DNA of 64,000 nucleotides from Mycobacterium botniense (GTDB lineage Bacteria > Actinomycetota > Actinomycetes > Mycobacteriales > Mycobacteriaceae). The first letter of the stretch is position 1, and every line of letters starts with the position of its first letter. The stretch spans positions 1,674,001-1,738,000 of the forward strand of contig NZ_BLKW01000004.1 in NCBI RefSeq assembly GCF_010723305.1, given 5' to 3'. Shown in pieces: positions 18,377 to 30,335 of this stretch. Position numbers and translations under genes: made by a program. The notes under the pieces are model-generated. The model was not told the DNA's origin. It did not search any database and was given only the letters and a program-made list of their open reading frames with translations.

Positions 18377-18393
18377 GGGGGACTTCATCCCGG
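18377..18393 (-). promoter_or_regulatory. DosR-like box between dosS and the nitroreductase
   Basis: GGGGGACTTCATCCCGG contains GGGACTTCATCCC, matching the GGGACTTNAGTCCC-like form of the consensus. It lies about 83 bp upstream of the nitroreductase ATG. Confidence 0.7.
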
Positions 18394-18425
18394 ACAAGCC
18401 GTGACACAGCGGCACCCGGCGCGGC

Positions 18426-20207
<1,782 letters not shown>

Positions 20208-20858
20208 TTAACGATCGCCATGGCGGCCCGACGCGTTCAGTTTGGACGCGAACACCGCCGCCTGGGTCCGCCGCTCCATTCCCAGCTTGGCCAGCAACCG
20301 CGATACGTAGTTTTTCACGGTTTTTTCGGCGAGGAACATCCGCGCCGCGATCTGCTTGTTGGTCAGTCCCTCGCTGAGCAGGGCGAGCAGGGTGCGTTCC
20401 TGGTCGGTGAGTCCCAGCAGCGGATCGGTATGGTCGGCAGCACCACGGAGCTTGGCCATCAACGCCGCTGCTGCCCGGTTGTCGAGCAGTGATTTGCCGG
20501 CACCGACATCTTTGATGGCCTGTGCGAGCTCCATGCCCTTGATGTCTTTGACCACATATCCACTGGCGCCGGCCAGAATCGCATCCAGCATCGCCTCCTC
20601 TGAGGTGAACGAGGTCAACATCAGGCAGCGCAGTTCAGGCAAGTCAGACAGCAAGTCACGGCACAGCTCGATTCCACTGCCGTCGGGCAGCCGGACGTCG
20701 AGCACCGCGACATCGGGCCGCACCGCCGGTATTCGCGCCAACGCTTCGGCGACCGAACCGGCCTGGCCGACGACGTCCAGCTCGGGATCAGAGCCGAGTA
20801 GGTCGATGATTCCCCGGCGAACCACTTCGTGGTCGTCGACCAAAAAGACCCTCACCAT
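20208..20858 (-). CDS. dosR: dormancy response regulator
   Basis: 216-residue NarL/LuxR-type regulator. The receiver domain (1-120) has acidic pocket VDDHE and phospho-acceptor Asp in [13 protein letters not shown] (Asp54). The output helix-turn-helix (about 148-205) has [20 protein letters not shown] and [16 protein letters not shown]. It binds GGGACC-type palindromes; many such sites occur in this window. Here it has lost the usual upstream usp gene (Rv3134c position). Its promoter region faces the hydrogenase operon and holds two DosR-like boxes, suggesting autoregulation and shared control. Confidence 0.97.
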   Translation of the reverse strand: MVRVFLVDDHEVVRRGIIDLLGSDPELDVVGQAGSVAEALARIPAVRPDVAVLDVRLPDGSGIELCRDLLSDLPELRCLMLTSFTSEEAMLDAILAGASGYVVKDIKGMELAQAIKDVGAGKSLLDNRAAAALMAKLRGAADHTDPLLGLTDQERTLLALLSEGLTNKQIAARMFLAEKTVKNYVSRLLAKLGMERRTQAAVFASKLNASGRHGDR

Positions 20859-21028
20859 GGCGAGCCCTCCGTCTGCGGCGGGTCAGCGACGAACGCTGAC
20901 GCCGTGGCTTCCCTCATGTCCTGGTCATCGGGAACGATCATCTCAACATCGCGTGTCACAGGCGCAGACTTGCCGGCGGGTAACCGGCCAGTCGCGTGCA
21001 ACCCTACCGATGCCGGTGCACGTCGTTC

Positions 21029-21045
21029 AGGGTCGTTGGTCCTTG
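21029..21045. promoter_or_regulatory. DosR-like box in the dosR-hydB divergent region
   Basis: AGGGTCGTTGGTCCTTG, 171 bp upstream of dosR and about 285 bp upstream of hydB. Confidence 0.7.
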
Positions 21046-21102
21046 ATTTCGTGCCGATGGTCCCGGCGCCACTCGTTGTGGTGACAAGCGGCCATGGTGG
21101 AC

Positions 21103-21119
21103 AGGGCCTTTCGGCTCTG
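21103..21119. promoter_or_regulatory. second DosR-like box in the dosR-hydB divergent region
   Basis: AGGGCCTTTCGGCTCTG, a weaker match. The whole 20859-21329 interval (about 470 bp) otherwise shows no gene and must contain promoters for both operons. Confidence 0.55.
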
Positions 21120-21329
21120 GGAACTCCGCGACAGGCAGGGCACGATCATGCGGGTGGACGAGCCGCCATCACTGACTTTCCCGCTCGATCCGCGCCGTTG
21201 GCGGATAGCCCACCCGGGCGTCACGCGCCGCCGGCGGGGTCAGCGCCGGCGCAGTGCTATCGCTCGGTGTGATCGCGGGGCCACGGCACAAGCGGGCACC
21301 ACACCCGCCGCAATCAACCGGTGTTGTCG

Positions 21330-22475
21330 ATGAACCAACGTAGCGACGTAGCCTCGGAGGACCCCGCACCGGCGGTGATTCTGGACGTGGCCGGGCTCAA
21401 GCGCCTGGTCGATGTGTTGATCGAACGCGGTCATCGGGTGATCGGCCCGACGCTGCGGGATAACGCGATCGTGCTCGCTGAGCTCGAGTCGGCCGAAGAC
21501 CTGCCCTGCGGGTGGGGTGTGGACGTGGGCCCGGGGCATTATCGGCTGCGGCGCCGCGACGATGACGCGGTGTTCGCGCATTCGGCCGGTCCGCAGTCGT
21601 AGAAACAGTTTCTGCACCCACCGCGGCGGCGGCTGTGGTCTGCTGAGCGCGGCGGCCCGATGACGGAGGACACAGCAGAGGTGCCGCCCTGTGCGTTTAT
21701 CGGCCTGCGCGGCTGCGACCTGGCCGCGATCGCGACCCTGGATCGGGTACTGGGCCGCGGCACGTTTCCGGACGGCTCGTTCGTCAAGCGGCGGCAGCGG
21801 CTCTTCGTCGTCGCGGTGAACTGTACCGAGCCGGGCGGTCTGTGCTTCTGCGCGTCGATGGGCACCGGACCCGCCGCCGGGCCGGGCTATGACCTGGCCC
21901 TGACCGAACAGGTCGACGGCGATGGCCGGCGCTATCTCGTCGACGTCGGCACCCCGCAGGGCGCCGAGGTGCTGGCGGCGGTGCCGCATCGTGGCGCCGG
22001 TGTCGCCGAAACCAGTCGTGCCCGGGCTGCTGTCGCAGCGGCGTCACACCGCATGGGCCGCCAGATGCCGCAGACGAATCATCGGGAGCTGCTGATTCGT
22101 TCGCGCGAGTCGCCGCAGTGGGAGCAGGTGGCCGACCGCTGCCTGACCTGCGGGAACTGCACGATGGTGTGCCCGACGTGCTACTGCACCAGCACCGAGG
22201 ACGTCACCGATCTGACCGGTGAGCACGCCGAACGCTGGCAGCACTGGGCGTCGTGCTTTGAGTTCGACTTCACCTACATTCATGGCGGCAGCGTCCGCCA
22301 GTCCGGGGCATCACGCTATCGGCATTGGCTGACCCACAAGCTGGGCACGTGGCATGACCAGTTCGGGATGTCGGGCTGTGTGGGTTGCGGGCGCTGCATC
22401 GCCTGGTGCCCGACCGGCATCGATATCACCGAGGAAATGAACCTGCTGGCCCGCGCTGAGGCCGACGATGACTGA
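21330..22475 (+). pseudogene. hydB: group 3b NiFe-hydrogenase beta subunit (4Fe-4S), interrupted by an amber codon
   Basis: Electron-transfer subunit of a cytosolic NAD(P)-linked sulfhydrogenase-type complex, 381 codons. The C-terminal half has two ferredoxin-like clusters: CLTCGNCTMVCPTCYC and CVGCGRCIAWCPTGID. An in-frame TAG at 21600-21602 (codon 91) follows HSAGPQS. The family has Trp here (SWK) and the frame continues KQFLHPPRRRLWSAE, so one TGG-to-TAG change explains it. The frame then remains open to 22475. Reinitiation at ATG 21660 would give a 271-residue product retaining both clusters. The ATG 21330 start is preferred over GTG 21321. Confidence 0.85.
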
Positions 22476-23325
22476 CCCTGCTTTGCTGATATCCCCGGCT
22501 GACGCCCCCATGACACCGGCCCCCTACCGGGTTCGCAGCCGCGTGCAGGAGAACCGGGATTCGGCGACGTTGTGCCTGGAACCGCTGAAGGACGCGTTGC
22601 GGGCTCCCCAACCGGGCGAGTTCATGATGCTCTACGCGTTCGGTGTCGGCGAAGTGGCGATCTCTGTCAGCGGCGACCCCACCGTCACCGACGGCACCAT
22701 CACCCATACCATCCGCGCGGTGGGCGCGGTCAGCCGCGCCCTGCACGACGCGCCGGTCGGCACCGTGGTCGGCGTGCGGGGCCCGTTTGGCACCACCTGG
22801 GGGCTGGCGGAGGCCGTCGGCCGGGATCTGGTCATGGTCGCCGGTGGTGTGGGGCTGTGCCCGCTGCGTCCGGCGGTGCTGGGCGCACTGGCCCACCGGC
22901 AGGACTACGGCCGGATCGTGCTGATCGCGGGAGCCCGTTCCCAGGCGGACTTCTTGTTCGCCGGCGAGCTCGACACATGGACGGCGGACCCGCGGATCGA
23001 GGTGCACCTCACCGTCGATGTGCCGGTGCAAGGCTGGCCGGGTGAGATCGGGTTCGTCACCGAGCCGCTGCACCGGCTGGCGCTGAATCCCGATCGCACC
23101 ACGGCTTTTCTGTGCGGGCCGGAGCCGATGATGCGCTCCGCCGGTGAGGCACTGCTGGATAAGGGGATAGCGCCCAGCGACATCCGGGTCTCACTCGAGC
23201 GCACCATGCAGTGCGGGATCGGTTGGTGCGGCCACTGCCAGCTCGGGCCGCTGCTGTTGTGCCTGGACGGTCCCGTGGTCGGCTACGACGTCGCCCGCCC
23301 CCTGCTCGCGGTCAAGGAGTTGTAG
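22468..23325 (+). CDS. hydG: group 3b hydrogenase gamma subunit, FAD/NAD(P)-binding
   Basis: 285 residues, ferredoxin-NADP reductase fold. The FAD domain (about 15-110) includes [18 protein letters not shown]. The NAD(P) domain (115-240) has [14 protein letters not shown] and FLCGPEPMM. The C-terminal 2Fe-2S ligands are [17 protein letters not shown]. It passes electrons between the beta subunit clusters and NAD(P)(H). The ATG overlaps the hydB stop by 8 bp, so translation depends on ribosomes reaching the end of hydB, which matters given the amber codon upstream. Confidence 0.93.
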   Translation: MTDPALLISPADAPMTPAPYRVRSRVQENRDSATLCLEPLKDALRAPQPGEFMMLYAFGVGEVAISVSGDPTVTDGTITHTIRAVGAVSRALHDAPVGTVVGVRGPFGTTWGLAEAVGRDLVMVAGGVGLCPLRPAVLGALAHRQDYGRIVLIAGARSQADFLFAGELDTWTADPRIEVHLTVDVPVQGWPGEIGFVTEPLHRLALNPDRTTAFLCGPEPMMRSAGEALLDKGIAPSDIRVSLERTMQCGIGWCGHCQLGPLLLCLDGPVVGYDVARPLLAVKEL

Positions 23326-24084
23326 ATGAGCCCACCCACCTTGGCGGTCTGGAAGTTCGCCTCTTGCGACGGCTGCCAGCTGACCCTGCTGGACTGCGAG
23401 GACGAGTTGCTCACGCTGGCCGGGCAGGTGCAGATCGCCACCTTCCTGGAAGCCTCCAGCGCGATCGTCGGCGGACCCTACGAGGTGTCGCTGGTCGAGG
23501 GATCCATCACCACCAAGGCCGACGAGCGGCGCATCCGCGAGATCCGCGAACAGTCGCGGGTGCTGGTCACCATCGGGGCGTGCGCCACCGCCGGCGGTGT
23601 CCAGGCGCTGCGCAACTTCGCCGACGTCACCGAATTCACCTCGGTGGTCTACGCCAAACCGGAATACATCGACACCCTGGCGACGTCCACACCGGCGTCG
23701 GCGCACGTCACTGTCGACTACCAGCTGCAAGGCTGCCCGATCGACCGCGGCCAGCTGCTGGACACCCTGGCGGCGCTGCTGGTCGGGCGCAAACCCCGGT
23801 TGCCGGCCAAGACGGTGTGCACCGAATGCAAACTGCGCGGCGTGACCTGTGTCCTCGTTGCCGACGGCACCCCGTGCCTGGGCCCGGTCACCCACGCCGG
23901 CTGCGGGGCGTTGTGTCCCCGGCATCGCCGCGGCTGCTACGGCTGTTTCGGCCCGTCCGCGGTGCCGCACACCGCGACGCTGATCCCGCTGCTGCGCCGT
24001 GACGGGATGTCCGGGGACGATGTCGAGCGGGTGTTCTCGACGTTCAATGTCGCGGCCTTCGCCGCCGAACGGGGCACACCGTGA
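23326..24084 (+). CDS. hydD: group 3b NiFe-hydrogenase small subunit
   Basis: 252 residues, the Fe-S small subunit that wires the NiFe site to the diaphorase half. The proximal-cluster cysteines appear as [22 protein letters not shown] and GCPIDRGQ. Additional Cys-rich segments [11 protein letters not shown] and [19 protein letters not shown] hold further clusters. There is no twin-arginine leader, as expected for a cytosolic group 3 enzyme. It starts directly after the hydG stop and overlaps hydA by 4 bp. Confidence 0.94.
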   Translation: MSPPTLAVWKFASCDGCQLTLLDCEDELLTLAGQVQIATFLEASSAIVGGPYEVSLVEGSITTKADERRIREIREQSRVLVTIGACATAGGVQALRNFADVTEFTSVVYAKPEYIDTLATSTPASAHVTVDYQLQGCPIDRGQLLDTLAALLVGRKPRLPAKTVCTECKLRGVTCVLVADGTPCLGPVTHAGCGALCPRHRRGCYGCFGPSAVPHTATLIPLLRRDGMSGDDVERVFSTFNVAAFAAERGTP

Positions 24085-25373
24085 CCCCGCCCACCCGCAC
24101 GCTGGGCGTCGGCGCGCTGACCCGGGTGGAAGGCGAAGGCGCCGTGCACGTCAGATTGCGCGACGGGGCGTTGGAGAGCGTCGAGCTGAACATCTACGAG
24201 CCGCCGCGGTTTTTCGAGGCGTTCCTGCGCGGCAGGTCGTATACCGAGCCGCCGGACCTCACCGCGCGGGTCTGCGGCATCTGCCCGGTGGCCTACCAGG
24301 TCAGCGCCTGCAACGCCATCGAGGACGCCTGCGGGGTCGATGTGGATCCGCAACTGCTCGCGCTGCGCCGACTGCTGTACTGCGGCGAGTGGATCCACAG
24401 CCACACACTGCACATCTACCTGCTGCACGCGCCGGACTTTCTCGGCTACCCGGATGCGATCAGCATGTCCCGCGACCAGCGCGAGGCCGTCGAGCGGGGG
24501 CTGAGGCTGAAAAAAGCGGGCAACCGGCTGATGGAAGCCATCGGCGGACGCGCGATCCACCCGGTCAATGTGCGCCTGGGCGGGTTTTATTCGGTACCTA
24601 CCCGCCCCGAGCTGGTGTCGCTGCGCGACCCGCTGCGCGGTGCGCTCGATGACGCGCTGGCCACGGTCGCGTGGGTGGCCGGATTCGATTTCCCCGACCT
24701 GCAGTTCGATCACGAGCTGATGGCGCTCACCGCCGCCGGCCGCTACCCGATCGAAAACGGCATGATCGCCCGCAGCTCTGGAACCACTTTTGCTGCAGCG
24801 CAATTCAGCGATCACGTCACCGAGTCGCAGGTGCCCTACTCCACCGCACTGCATGCGACTCTCGACGGCGGCCGCTATCTCACCGGCCCGCTGGCGCGCT
24901 ACTCGCTGAACTCCTCGACGCTCTCACCGCTCGCCCAGCACGCGGCAGCCGACGCCGGACTGGCCGCGCAATGCCGAAACCCGTTTCGCAGCATCGTGGT
25001 TCGCGCAGTCGAGGTTGTCTATGCGATCGAAGAGGCGCTGCGGATCATCGACGAGTACGAGCGCCCGGCACGCCCGGCCGTCGACGTGCCGGCCCGCGCC
25101 GGGGTGGGCCATGGTGTCAGCGAGGCGCCACGGGGACTGCTGTATCACCGCTACCAGCTCGACGGTGACGGGCTGATCCACGCCGCCACGATCATCCCGC
25201 CCACCGCGCAGAACCAGGCAGCCATTGAAGCCGATCTGGCGCAGGTGGTGTCGCAGCATCTGACGCTGGACGACAGCGAGCTGACAGCGTTGTGCGAGCG
25301 GGTGATTCGTAACCATGACCCCTGTATTTCCTGCTCGGCGCATTTTCTGACGCTCACCGTGGACCGGCGTTGA
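24081..25373 (+). CDS. hydA: group 3b NiFe-hydrogenase large (catalytic) subunit
   Basis: 430 residues. The NiFe ligands are [11 protein letters not shown] near the N-terminus and [10 protein letters not shown] at the C-terminus. Nine residues (FLTLTVDRR) follow the conserved His, the peptide removed by the maturation protease encoded next. The GTG start overlaps the hydD stop (GTGA). The order hydB-G-D-A is that of archaeal sulfhydrogenases and of the DosR-controlled Hyd3 of M. smegmatis, proposed to evolve H2 as an electron sink under hypoxia. All catalytic cysteines are intact. Confidence 0.95.
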   Translation: MTPPTRTLGVGALTRVEGEGAVHVRLRDGALESVELNIYEPPRFFEAFLRGRSYTEPPDLTARVCGICPVAYQVSACNAIEDACGVDVDPQLLALRRLLYCGEWIHSHTLHIYLLHAPDFLGYPDAISMSRDQREAVERGLRLKKAGNRLMEAIGGRAIHPVNVRLGGFYSVPTRPELVSLRDPLRGALDDALATVAWVAGFDFPDLQFDHELMALTAAGRYPIENGMIARSSGTTFAAAQFSDHVTESQVPYSTALHATLDGGRYLTGPLARYSLNSSTLSPLAQHAAADAGLAAQCRNPFRSIVVRAVEVVYAIEEALRIIDEYERPARPAVDVPARAGVGHGVSEAPRGLLYHRYQLDGDGLIHAATIIPPTAQNQAAIEADLAQVVSQHLTLDDSELTALCERVIRNHDPCISCSAHFLTLTVDRR

Positions 25374-25819
25374 GCACCGTAATCATCGGCATCGGAAACA
25401 CATATCGCCGCGACGACGGTGTCGGACCCGTGGTGGCCGCCGCAGTCGGCGAACAGAAACTCCCCGGTGTTCGGGTCGTCGCCGGAATCGAGGACCCGCT
25501 GAGCCTGCTGGAGGTGTGGCCCGGCGCGGCACTGGCGGTGCTGGTCGACGCGGCGGTCGCATCGCCGCCGGCGCCCGGCCGCATCCATCGGATCGCCGCC
25601 GGCGAGGTGACCGCCCCGGGTGGGCTGAGCACCCATGATCTCGATATCGCCGGGGCGCTCGCGCTGGGGCGGGCGCTGGGCCGAGCACCCGAGCGGCTGG
25701 TGCTGTTTACCGTCGAGGCCGCCGACACCAGCCACGGCATCGGACTGACCCCGCCGGTCGCGGCGGCGGTGCCCCAGGTGGTGGGCGCAATCATGGCCGA
25801 AATCGGCGGGTTCGGCTGA
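25370..25819 (+). CDS. hydrogenase maturation endopeptidase
   Basis: 149 residues, HyaD/HycI family. It cleaves the C-terminal tail of the large subunit after nickel insertion. The conserved GIGNTYRRDDGVGP motif (Asp nickel sensor) is intact. VDAA and the STHDLDIAGAL segment provide the other metal-sensing residues. The TTG start overlaps the hydA TGA (TTGA); no better start is present. It is the last gene of the hyd operon. No hypA-F genes are in this window, so the other maturation factors must be elsewhere. Confidence 0.9.
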   Translation: MSTVIIGIGNTYRRDDGVGPVVAAAVGEQKLPGVRVVAGIEDPLSLLEVWPGAALAVLVDAAVASPPAPGRIHRIAAGEVTAPGGLSTHDLDIAGALALGRALGRAPERLVLFTVEAADTSHGIGLTPPVAAAVPQVVGAIMAEIGGFG

Positions 25820-25821
25820 CC

Positions 25822-26001
25822 TCACCGGGATTCGTCGTCACGGTCACAACCCGCGGACCACTTGAGTAAGGCCGAGCCGGCGATCTCAGGTTCACCCTCA
25901 CTCAGCAGCTGCCCGGCATAACTGACGTGAGAGTTGTTGATCCAGAAGATGATTGGAATACGGTCTGCGGTCCCGGAGCCGAAGCCCCGGGATCGCACCA
26001 C
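25822..26001 (-). CDS. possible 59-residue protein downstream of hsp20
   Basis: Starts at GTG 26001, 4 bp past the hsp20 stop, and runs convergent to the hydrogenase operon. Readable segment IPIIFWINNSHVSYAGQLL then EPEIAGSALLKWS. I do not recognise the family. It may be a small DosR-operon gene or chance; the spacing favours cotranscription with hsp20. Confidence 0.3.
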   Translation of the reverse strand: MVRSRGFGSGTADRIPIIFWINNSHVSYAGQLLSEGEPEIAGSALLKWSAGCDRDDESR

Positions 26002-26005
26002 CGCG

Positions 26006-26422
26006 TCAGGACTTGACCTTGACGTGCTTTTCGGCGGGTTTCGCCTCGGCAACCGGAACCGACACCGTGAGAATGCCCTTGTCGTAGCTGGCTTCGATAC
26101 CGTCCTCGTTGGCGCCCGCCGGCAGCGATACCGTGCGTTCGAACGACCCGTACGCGAATTCGGAGCGCCCGTTGAATTCCTTTTTCTCGCTGCGCTCCGC
26201 CTTGATCGTCAGCAGACCGTCATGCACGGTGATATCGACGTCCTTGGCCGGGTCGATACCGGGCAGCTCGGCGCGCACCTCATAGCAGCCTTTCTTCATC
26301 TCGTCTTCCAGCCGCATCATCCGGGTCTCAAAGAGCGGATGCAGACCGGTGAAACCGGAAAACCACTCCGACAACTCCGGAAAAAACGAGCGCGTCCGAC
26401 GCCGAACCGGAAGCGTTGTCAT
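26006..26422 (-). CDS. Hsp20/HspX-like small heat-shock protein
   Basis: 138-residue alpha-crystallin chaperone, related to the dormancy antigen HspX (Acr, Rv2031c). The N-terminal FFPELSEWFSGFTGLHPLFE is typical of mycobacterial Acr. The crystallin domain (about 40-125) reads YEVRAELPGIDPAKDVDITV through FERTVSLPAGANEDGIEASY and GILTVSVPVAE. The C-terminal tail is lysine-rich (KPAEKHVKVKS). The ATG at 26422 has a strong ribosome site (AGGAGG) and a DosR-like box about 91 bp upstream. Confidence 0.95.
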   Translation of the reverse strand: MTTLPVRRRTRSFFPELSEWFSGFTGLHPLFETRMMRLEDEMKKGCYEVRAELPGIDPAKDVDITVHDGLLTIKAERSEKKEFNGRSEFAYGSFERTVSLPAGANEDGIEASYDKGILTVSVPVAEAKPAEKHVKVKS

Positions 26423-26512
26423 GATGCCTCCTCCTGAGGTCCTATGGTGTGGGGACAACTCGATCCGATCACCTGACCCAGTCCCCCGGTAGAGACCGAA
26501 GCCCCCCATCGC

Positions 26513-26527
26513 AGGGCCGTTGGTCGT
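26513..26527 (-). promoter_or_regulatory. DosR-like box upstream of hsp20
   Basis: AGGGCCGTTGGTCGT, about 91 bp before the hsp20 ATG. Other sequence between 26423 and 26591 shows no gene. Confidence 0.65.
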
Positions 26528-26591
26528 GTTCGATGCCGCCGTCAAGAACACCGCCGGCACAGTCAATGCGTCGAACCCGCCATCCGGCTGG

Positions 26592-27215
26592 TCATCCCCG
26601 GCCCGGCAACGGTTCCCGCCGAAGCCGGACCAGTGCGTCGATCGCATCCCGGTCGGCGCCTGGAACAACTCGTCGAACCCGCTGCGCCTTCTCGACCACG
26701 AGCCCCTCGAGGCCGGCAAGATCGGCGAGCACATCCGCCGGGGAGAACAACACCGCTGGATCCTGCGGCCCGCCGATCCCTTCGCTGAGGTTGGTGGTGT
26801 CGTGGCCCACCACCACCACTGTGCCGTCCGGGGCGACGGCTGCAGCCGCCTTGCGCAGCACCGTGCGACGTGGGCCGGCCGCCAGTTGCAGGTAGGCGAC
26901 AATCACGGCGTCGAAGGGTCCGGCCGGCAGCGGGTCGCTCACCACGTCGACGAGGCGGAAACTGACCCGGTCGGCTACCCCCGCACAGCCGGCCAGCCGC
27001 GCAGCCCGCTCCAGCCCCACCTCGGAAAAGTCGATACCGACCACGTGCCAGCCGCGGCTAGCCAGCCAAATCGCGTTTCGGCCCTCACCGCATGCCACAT
27101 CCAGCGCCCGGCCCGGCGGCACAGCCGCCATTTCGGCAGCCACAAAGGTGTTCGGTTCCGTCCCCCACAGCAGTTCAGCCTCGCCGTAGCGGGCATTCCA
27201 GGCCTCGGCGTCCAT
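26592..27215 (-). CDS. class I SAM-dependent methyltransferase (TehB/Rv2003c-like)
   Basis: 207 residues from the ATG at 27215 (MDAEAWNARYGEAELLWG). SAM-binding motif I is ALDVACGEGRNAIWLA, followed by VVGIDFSEVGLERAA and the acidic motif FRLVDVV. The GPFDAVIVAYLQLA segment is motif IV. The substrate is unknown; relatives are often annotated as tellurite-resistance or thiol methyltransferases. It sits upstream of hsp20 on the same strand, separated by the DosR box, so it is a separate unit. Confidence 0.88.
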   Translation of the reverse strand: MDAEAWNARYGEAELLWGTEPNTFVAAEMAAVPPGRALDVACGEGRNAIWLASRGWHVVGIDFSEVGLERAARLAGCAGVADRVSFRLVDVVSDPLPAGPFDAVIVAYLQLAAGPRRTVLRKAAAAVAPDGTVVVVGHDTTNLSEGIGGPQDPAVLFSPADVLADLAGLEGLVVEKAQRVRRVVPGADRDAIDALVRLRREPLPGRG

Positions 27216-27445
27216 CCGTCGCTCCAATCCGGCCGCCGCGCTGCTCGGCCCCACACGGTCAACCGACCCACACAGATCACGTCACCGGCCAGCATACCCA
27301 CACGGGTATATGAGCAGCAGGTGGCAGTGGGACTCCCGAGGGCAAGCCTGGCTCGGCAACGGTGCCAGCACGGACCAGACACTGAGCCCGTCACAGAGTC
27401 CACCTAAGGCCGAATGACCCTACCTCGGCTAGGAATCCCGGCGCC

Positions 27446-28870
27446 ATGATGGCGGTCATGACAAAGCTCGTGGATGTGGCGATCATCGGTGCCGGAGGAG
27501 CTGGCTACCCCGCCGCCTTCCGGCTCGCCGCAGCCGGGCGCGAGGTGCTCATGGCCGACCCAATCGGTAACCTCGGCGGCGATTGCCTGGCCGAAGGCTG
27601 TGTGCCGTCGAAGGCGGTACGCGAGGCGGCGCTCAGCTACCAACGCGCCCGGCGGGGGCCCCTCGCCGATATCAGCGGCCCGCCCGGGCCGGACCTGCTT
27701 GACGCGACGTCGAGGTGGCACACCATCCTCAGGCGCAAAGATGCCGTCCAGCAGATGCGCTACGACCAGCACCGCAACGAACTTAAGGAATCCGCGGTGC
27801 ACTTCGTGGCAGGGGGAGCCCGCGTGGTCGACGAAAACGAGCTCGAGGTGGAGACCGATGCCGGCGAGGTTCGCCGCGTGGGCTTTCACAGCCTGGTGAT
27901 TGCCACCGGCTCGGCCCCCAGCCGACTTCCTATCCCTGGAGCGGAATTGGCCGCAACGTCCCACGAGCTATTCCGTCTCGGCGCCGATCTGGTGTTTCCG
28001 CACCGGCCGGTCATCATCGGCGGGGGCTACATCGGCGTTGAGACCGCCACCATATTGGAGCACCTCGGTGCCGCTCCAGTCATCCTGGAGCTCACCGACC
28101 AGCTGCTGCCGGGCTTCGACCGGGACCTGGCCGACTTTCTGGCGCGCTCGTTGCGCGGGAGGGTCCGGCTCGAGCTCGGCGCGGCCGTCACCGGGATCGA
28201 GCGCTCCGGCACCGATTTTGTGGTGCGCTACCGATCCGCTCACGACAGCACCGAGGACTCGGTCGTCGGCGACCTCGTCGTCATGGCAACCGGCCGGGTC
28301 CCGGTTCTTCCCGACGGAATCGAGCATCTCACCGTCAAGCTCGATCATCACCGAGCCCCGCTCATCGACGCCACAATCCGCACCACCAATCCTTCGGTGT
28401 GGGCACCCGGCGATGTCAACGGCAAAAGCATGCTGTTCCACTCCGCGGTGCGCCAGAGCATCGTCGTCGCGCACAACATCCTCGCCGGCGGCGCCAGCGC
28501 AGACCGGATGGACTTCACCGCTGTGCCCTTTACCGTCTTCACCGACCCCGAGCTTGCGAGTGTGGGACTCACCGAGGCGAAAGCCGCCGAACAGCACCGT
28601 GACGTGGTTGTCGGCAGCTATGACTACACCGTCGACGCCCGGGCCCAGATTCTCGGAGAGACCATCGGGTATCTCAAGCTCCTGTTCGACGCGCACAGCG
28701 CCCGCCTGCTCGGCGCCCAGATTGCCGGCGTCGACGCCGCCCACCTCGTAGCGCCCCTCGCCCTCGCGCTCAACGAAGGACTCGACGCCCGTGCCCTGGC
28801 CGAGGTGGCTTTTCCCCACCCGATGATCTCCGAAGGCATCAACGCCGCGGCACGCCAGATACTTGTCTGA
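27446..28870 (+). CDS. FAD-dependent pyridine nucleotide-disulfide oxidoreductase (Lpd/MerA-like)
   Basis: 474 residues. The N-terminal FAD dinucleotide fold is DVAIIGAGGAGYPAAFRLA. The redox-active disulfide is in GGDCLAEGCVPSKA (CxxxxC). The NAD(P) fold is PVIIGGGYIGVETATIL, and the central FAD contact ATIRTTNPSVWAPGDVNG. The C-terminal dimerisation domain ends in FPHPMISEGI, where the usual HPT is HPM. The ATG at 27446 is used; ATG 27458 is also possible. It may reduce lipoyl, mycothiol-type or other disulfides; the specific substrate is not evident. Confidence 0.9.
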   Translation: MMAVMTKLVDVAIIGAGGAGYPAAFRLAAAGREVLMADPIGNLGGDCLAEGCVPSKAVREAALSYQRARRGPLADISGPPGPDLLDATSRWHTILRRKDAVQQMRYDQHRNELKESAVHFVAGGARVVDENELEVETDAGEVRRVGFHSLVIATGSAPSRLPIPGAELAATSHELFRLGADLVFPHRPVIIGGGYIGVETATILEHLGAAPVILELTDQLLPGFDRDLADFLARSLRGRVRLELGAAVTGIERSGTDFVVRYRSAHDSTEDSVVGDLVVMATGRVPVLPDGIEHLTVKLDHHRAPLIDATIRTTNPSVWAPGDVNGKSMLFHSAVRQSIVVAHNILAGGASADRMDFTAVPFTVFTDPELASVGLTEAKAAEQHRDVVVGSYDYTVDARAQILGETIGYLKLLFDAHSARLLGAQIAGVDAAHLVAPLALALNEGLDARALAEVAFPHPMISEGINAAARQILV

Positions 28871-28933
28871 GCGACCCACCGCCGGGCGCCGGGCTGAGGC
28901 CGGGTCACCACCCGCTGAGCTCGGCAGGGGCGG

Positions 28934-30121
28934 CTAAATACTGACCACCGTGACGGTGCCGGCCCAGTAGTCGCTGACGTAGAGGCGACTGCCGTCGGGG
29001 CTGATCGCCAATCCGTGGGGATAGGCGCCGATGTCGATGGTGTTGACGACGCACTGGACGATCGTGTCGATAACGGACACGGTCCGCTCACCCACATTGC
29101 CGACGTATGCGCGCTTGCCGTCTGGACTGATCTGCACACTTCGGGGCAGGCCGCCGACCATGATGCGCTGCGCTGCGTTGGTCACCGTGTCGATGACCGA
29201 CAGTGAGCAGCAACCGGTCACATACGCCGTCAAGCTGTCTGGGGTCAACGTCACCGCAAGTGGTGTATCACCCGGTTCAATCGGCGTGACGCAGTGGGTG
29301 GCCAGGTTGACCGCTGACACCGATTCGGTGTCCTCATGCGTGACGTACATCGTCAATCCATCGGGGCTGACCGTGATGCTGTCCGGGGCGGCAGGCAGGT
29401 CGATGACATCGCCCACGGCGTGGGCCGCGGTGTCGATCACGGCGACGAAACCACGACGGTACTGGCGATACGGGCTGGGCCGAACACAGGCGGCGTACAC
29501 GCGAGTGCCGTGGGGGTTCGCCGCAAGATCAACGATCGCGCAGCCGCCCGCACCGGGAATGGTTGCGACCGTGACGCCTTGGGTGGTGCTCACCGAAATC
29601 CAGCTGCTGCAACCACGATCATGCTTCGCGTTGTGCGCTGCGTAGACCAGGGTCTGATCCGTGGTCGCGACCTCCCGCGCGCACACGGCGCCGGGAATCA
29701 CACCGACCCTGTGGTCGGCGAGGTCGACCACAGAAACACAACCTTCGTAGCTCGTCACATAGAGTCGATCGCCGTCGATACCGAACATCAGATCCTTCGG
29801 ATGCCCGCACGCCGAGATAATGCCCGTGATGTTGTTCAGACGGCTGATCACCGCGACCGAGTTGCTCTGCGCCACATACACGCAAGCGCTGTCGGGGCTG
29901 ACCGCCACATCACCGGCCCGACCGGCAAGCGCGATAGTCGCGACAACCCGCGGCACCGGTGCACACTCACCCGGATCCGGCTCATCCCACAGCAGCGCAC
30001 CAGCGGGATCGACCGGGCCCGTGCCTGAGTCGCCCCGGCCGATGGCCTGATGACGGCTCTCACACGTCTTGCCGGTCATTGCCGCTGATGTGGCTGGTCG
30101 ACTGGGTTGCGGTGCCATCAC
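28934..30121 (-). CDS. YVTN/YncE-type beta-propeller protein
   Basis: 395 residues made of about seven to eight repeated blades of the form (I/V)SPDG-x-x-(L/M)YV-(N/T)-x-x. Examples are VAVSPDSACVYVAQSNS, ITVSPDGLTMYVTHEDTES, VQISPDGKRAYVGNVGE and LAISPDGSRLYVSDYW. No clear signal peptide is seen, but the N-terminus is uncertain (ATG 30121 or 30118). These propellers usually bind partners rather than catalyse; function unknown here. It is convergent with the disulfide oxidoreductase gene (63-bp gap). Confidence 0.88.
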   Translation of the reverse strand: MMAPQPSRPATSAAMTGKTCESRHQAIGRGDSGTGPVDPAGALLWDEPDPGECAPVPRVVATIALAGRAGDVAVSPDSACVYVAQSNSVAVISRLNNITGIISACGHPKDLMFGIDGDRLYVTSYEGCVSVVDLADHRVGVIPGAVCAREVATTDQTLVYAAHNAKHDRGCSSWISVSTTQGVTVATIPGAGGCAIVDLAANPHGTRVYAACVRPSPYRQYRRGFVAVIDTAAHAVGDVIDLPAAPDSITVSPDGLTMYVTHEDTESVSAVNLATHCVTPIEPGDTPLAVTLTPDSLTAYVTGCCSLSVIDTVTNAAQRIMVGGLPRSVQISPDGKRAYVGNVGERTVSVIDTIVQCVVNTIDIGAYPHGLAISPDGSRLYVSDYWAGTVTVVSI

Positions 30122-30335
30122 CTCAGCTCCTGCAGATCTCGCAGCCGACCTGGTGATGACGACCCGATCGCCGCATCATGATTGTCGACGGTGCGGAGGT
30201 AGCCGTGCATAGAGGCAAAAGTCATTAATCCGTTGGGAGCTATCGTTCTCGCAGCCCACTGCCGCCGGATTTCACCCACGGTCTGCAGTGAGCTGGCGCC
30301 GGCGCCGGCCGGCTACCGGCTGTCCACCCGCCCCA

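Noticed and set aside
21600..21602. Pyrrolysine or recoding at the TAG in hydB
   Set aside because: Mycobacteria have no known pyrrolysine system and homologues have Trp; a point mutation is simpler.
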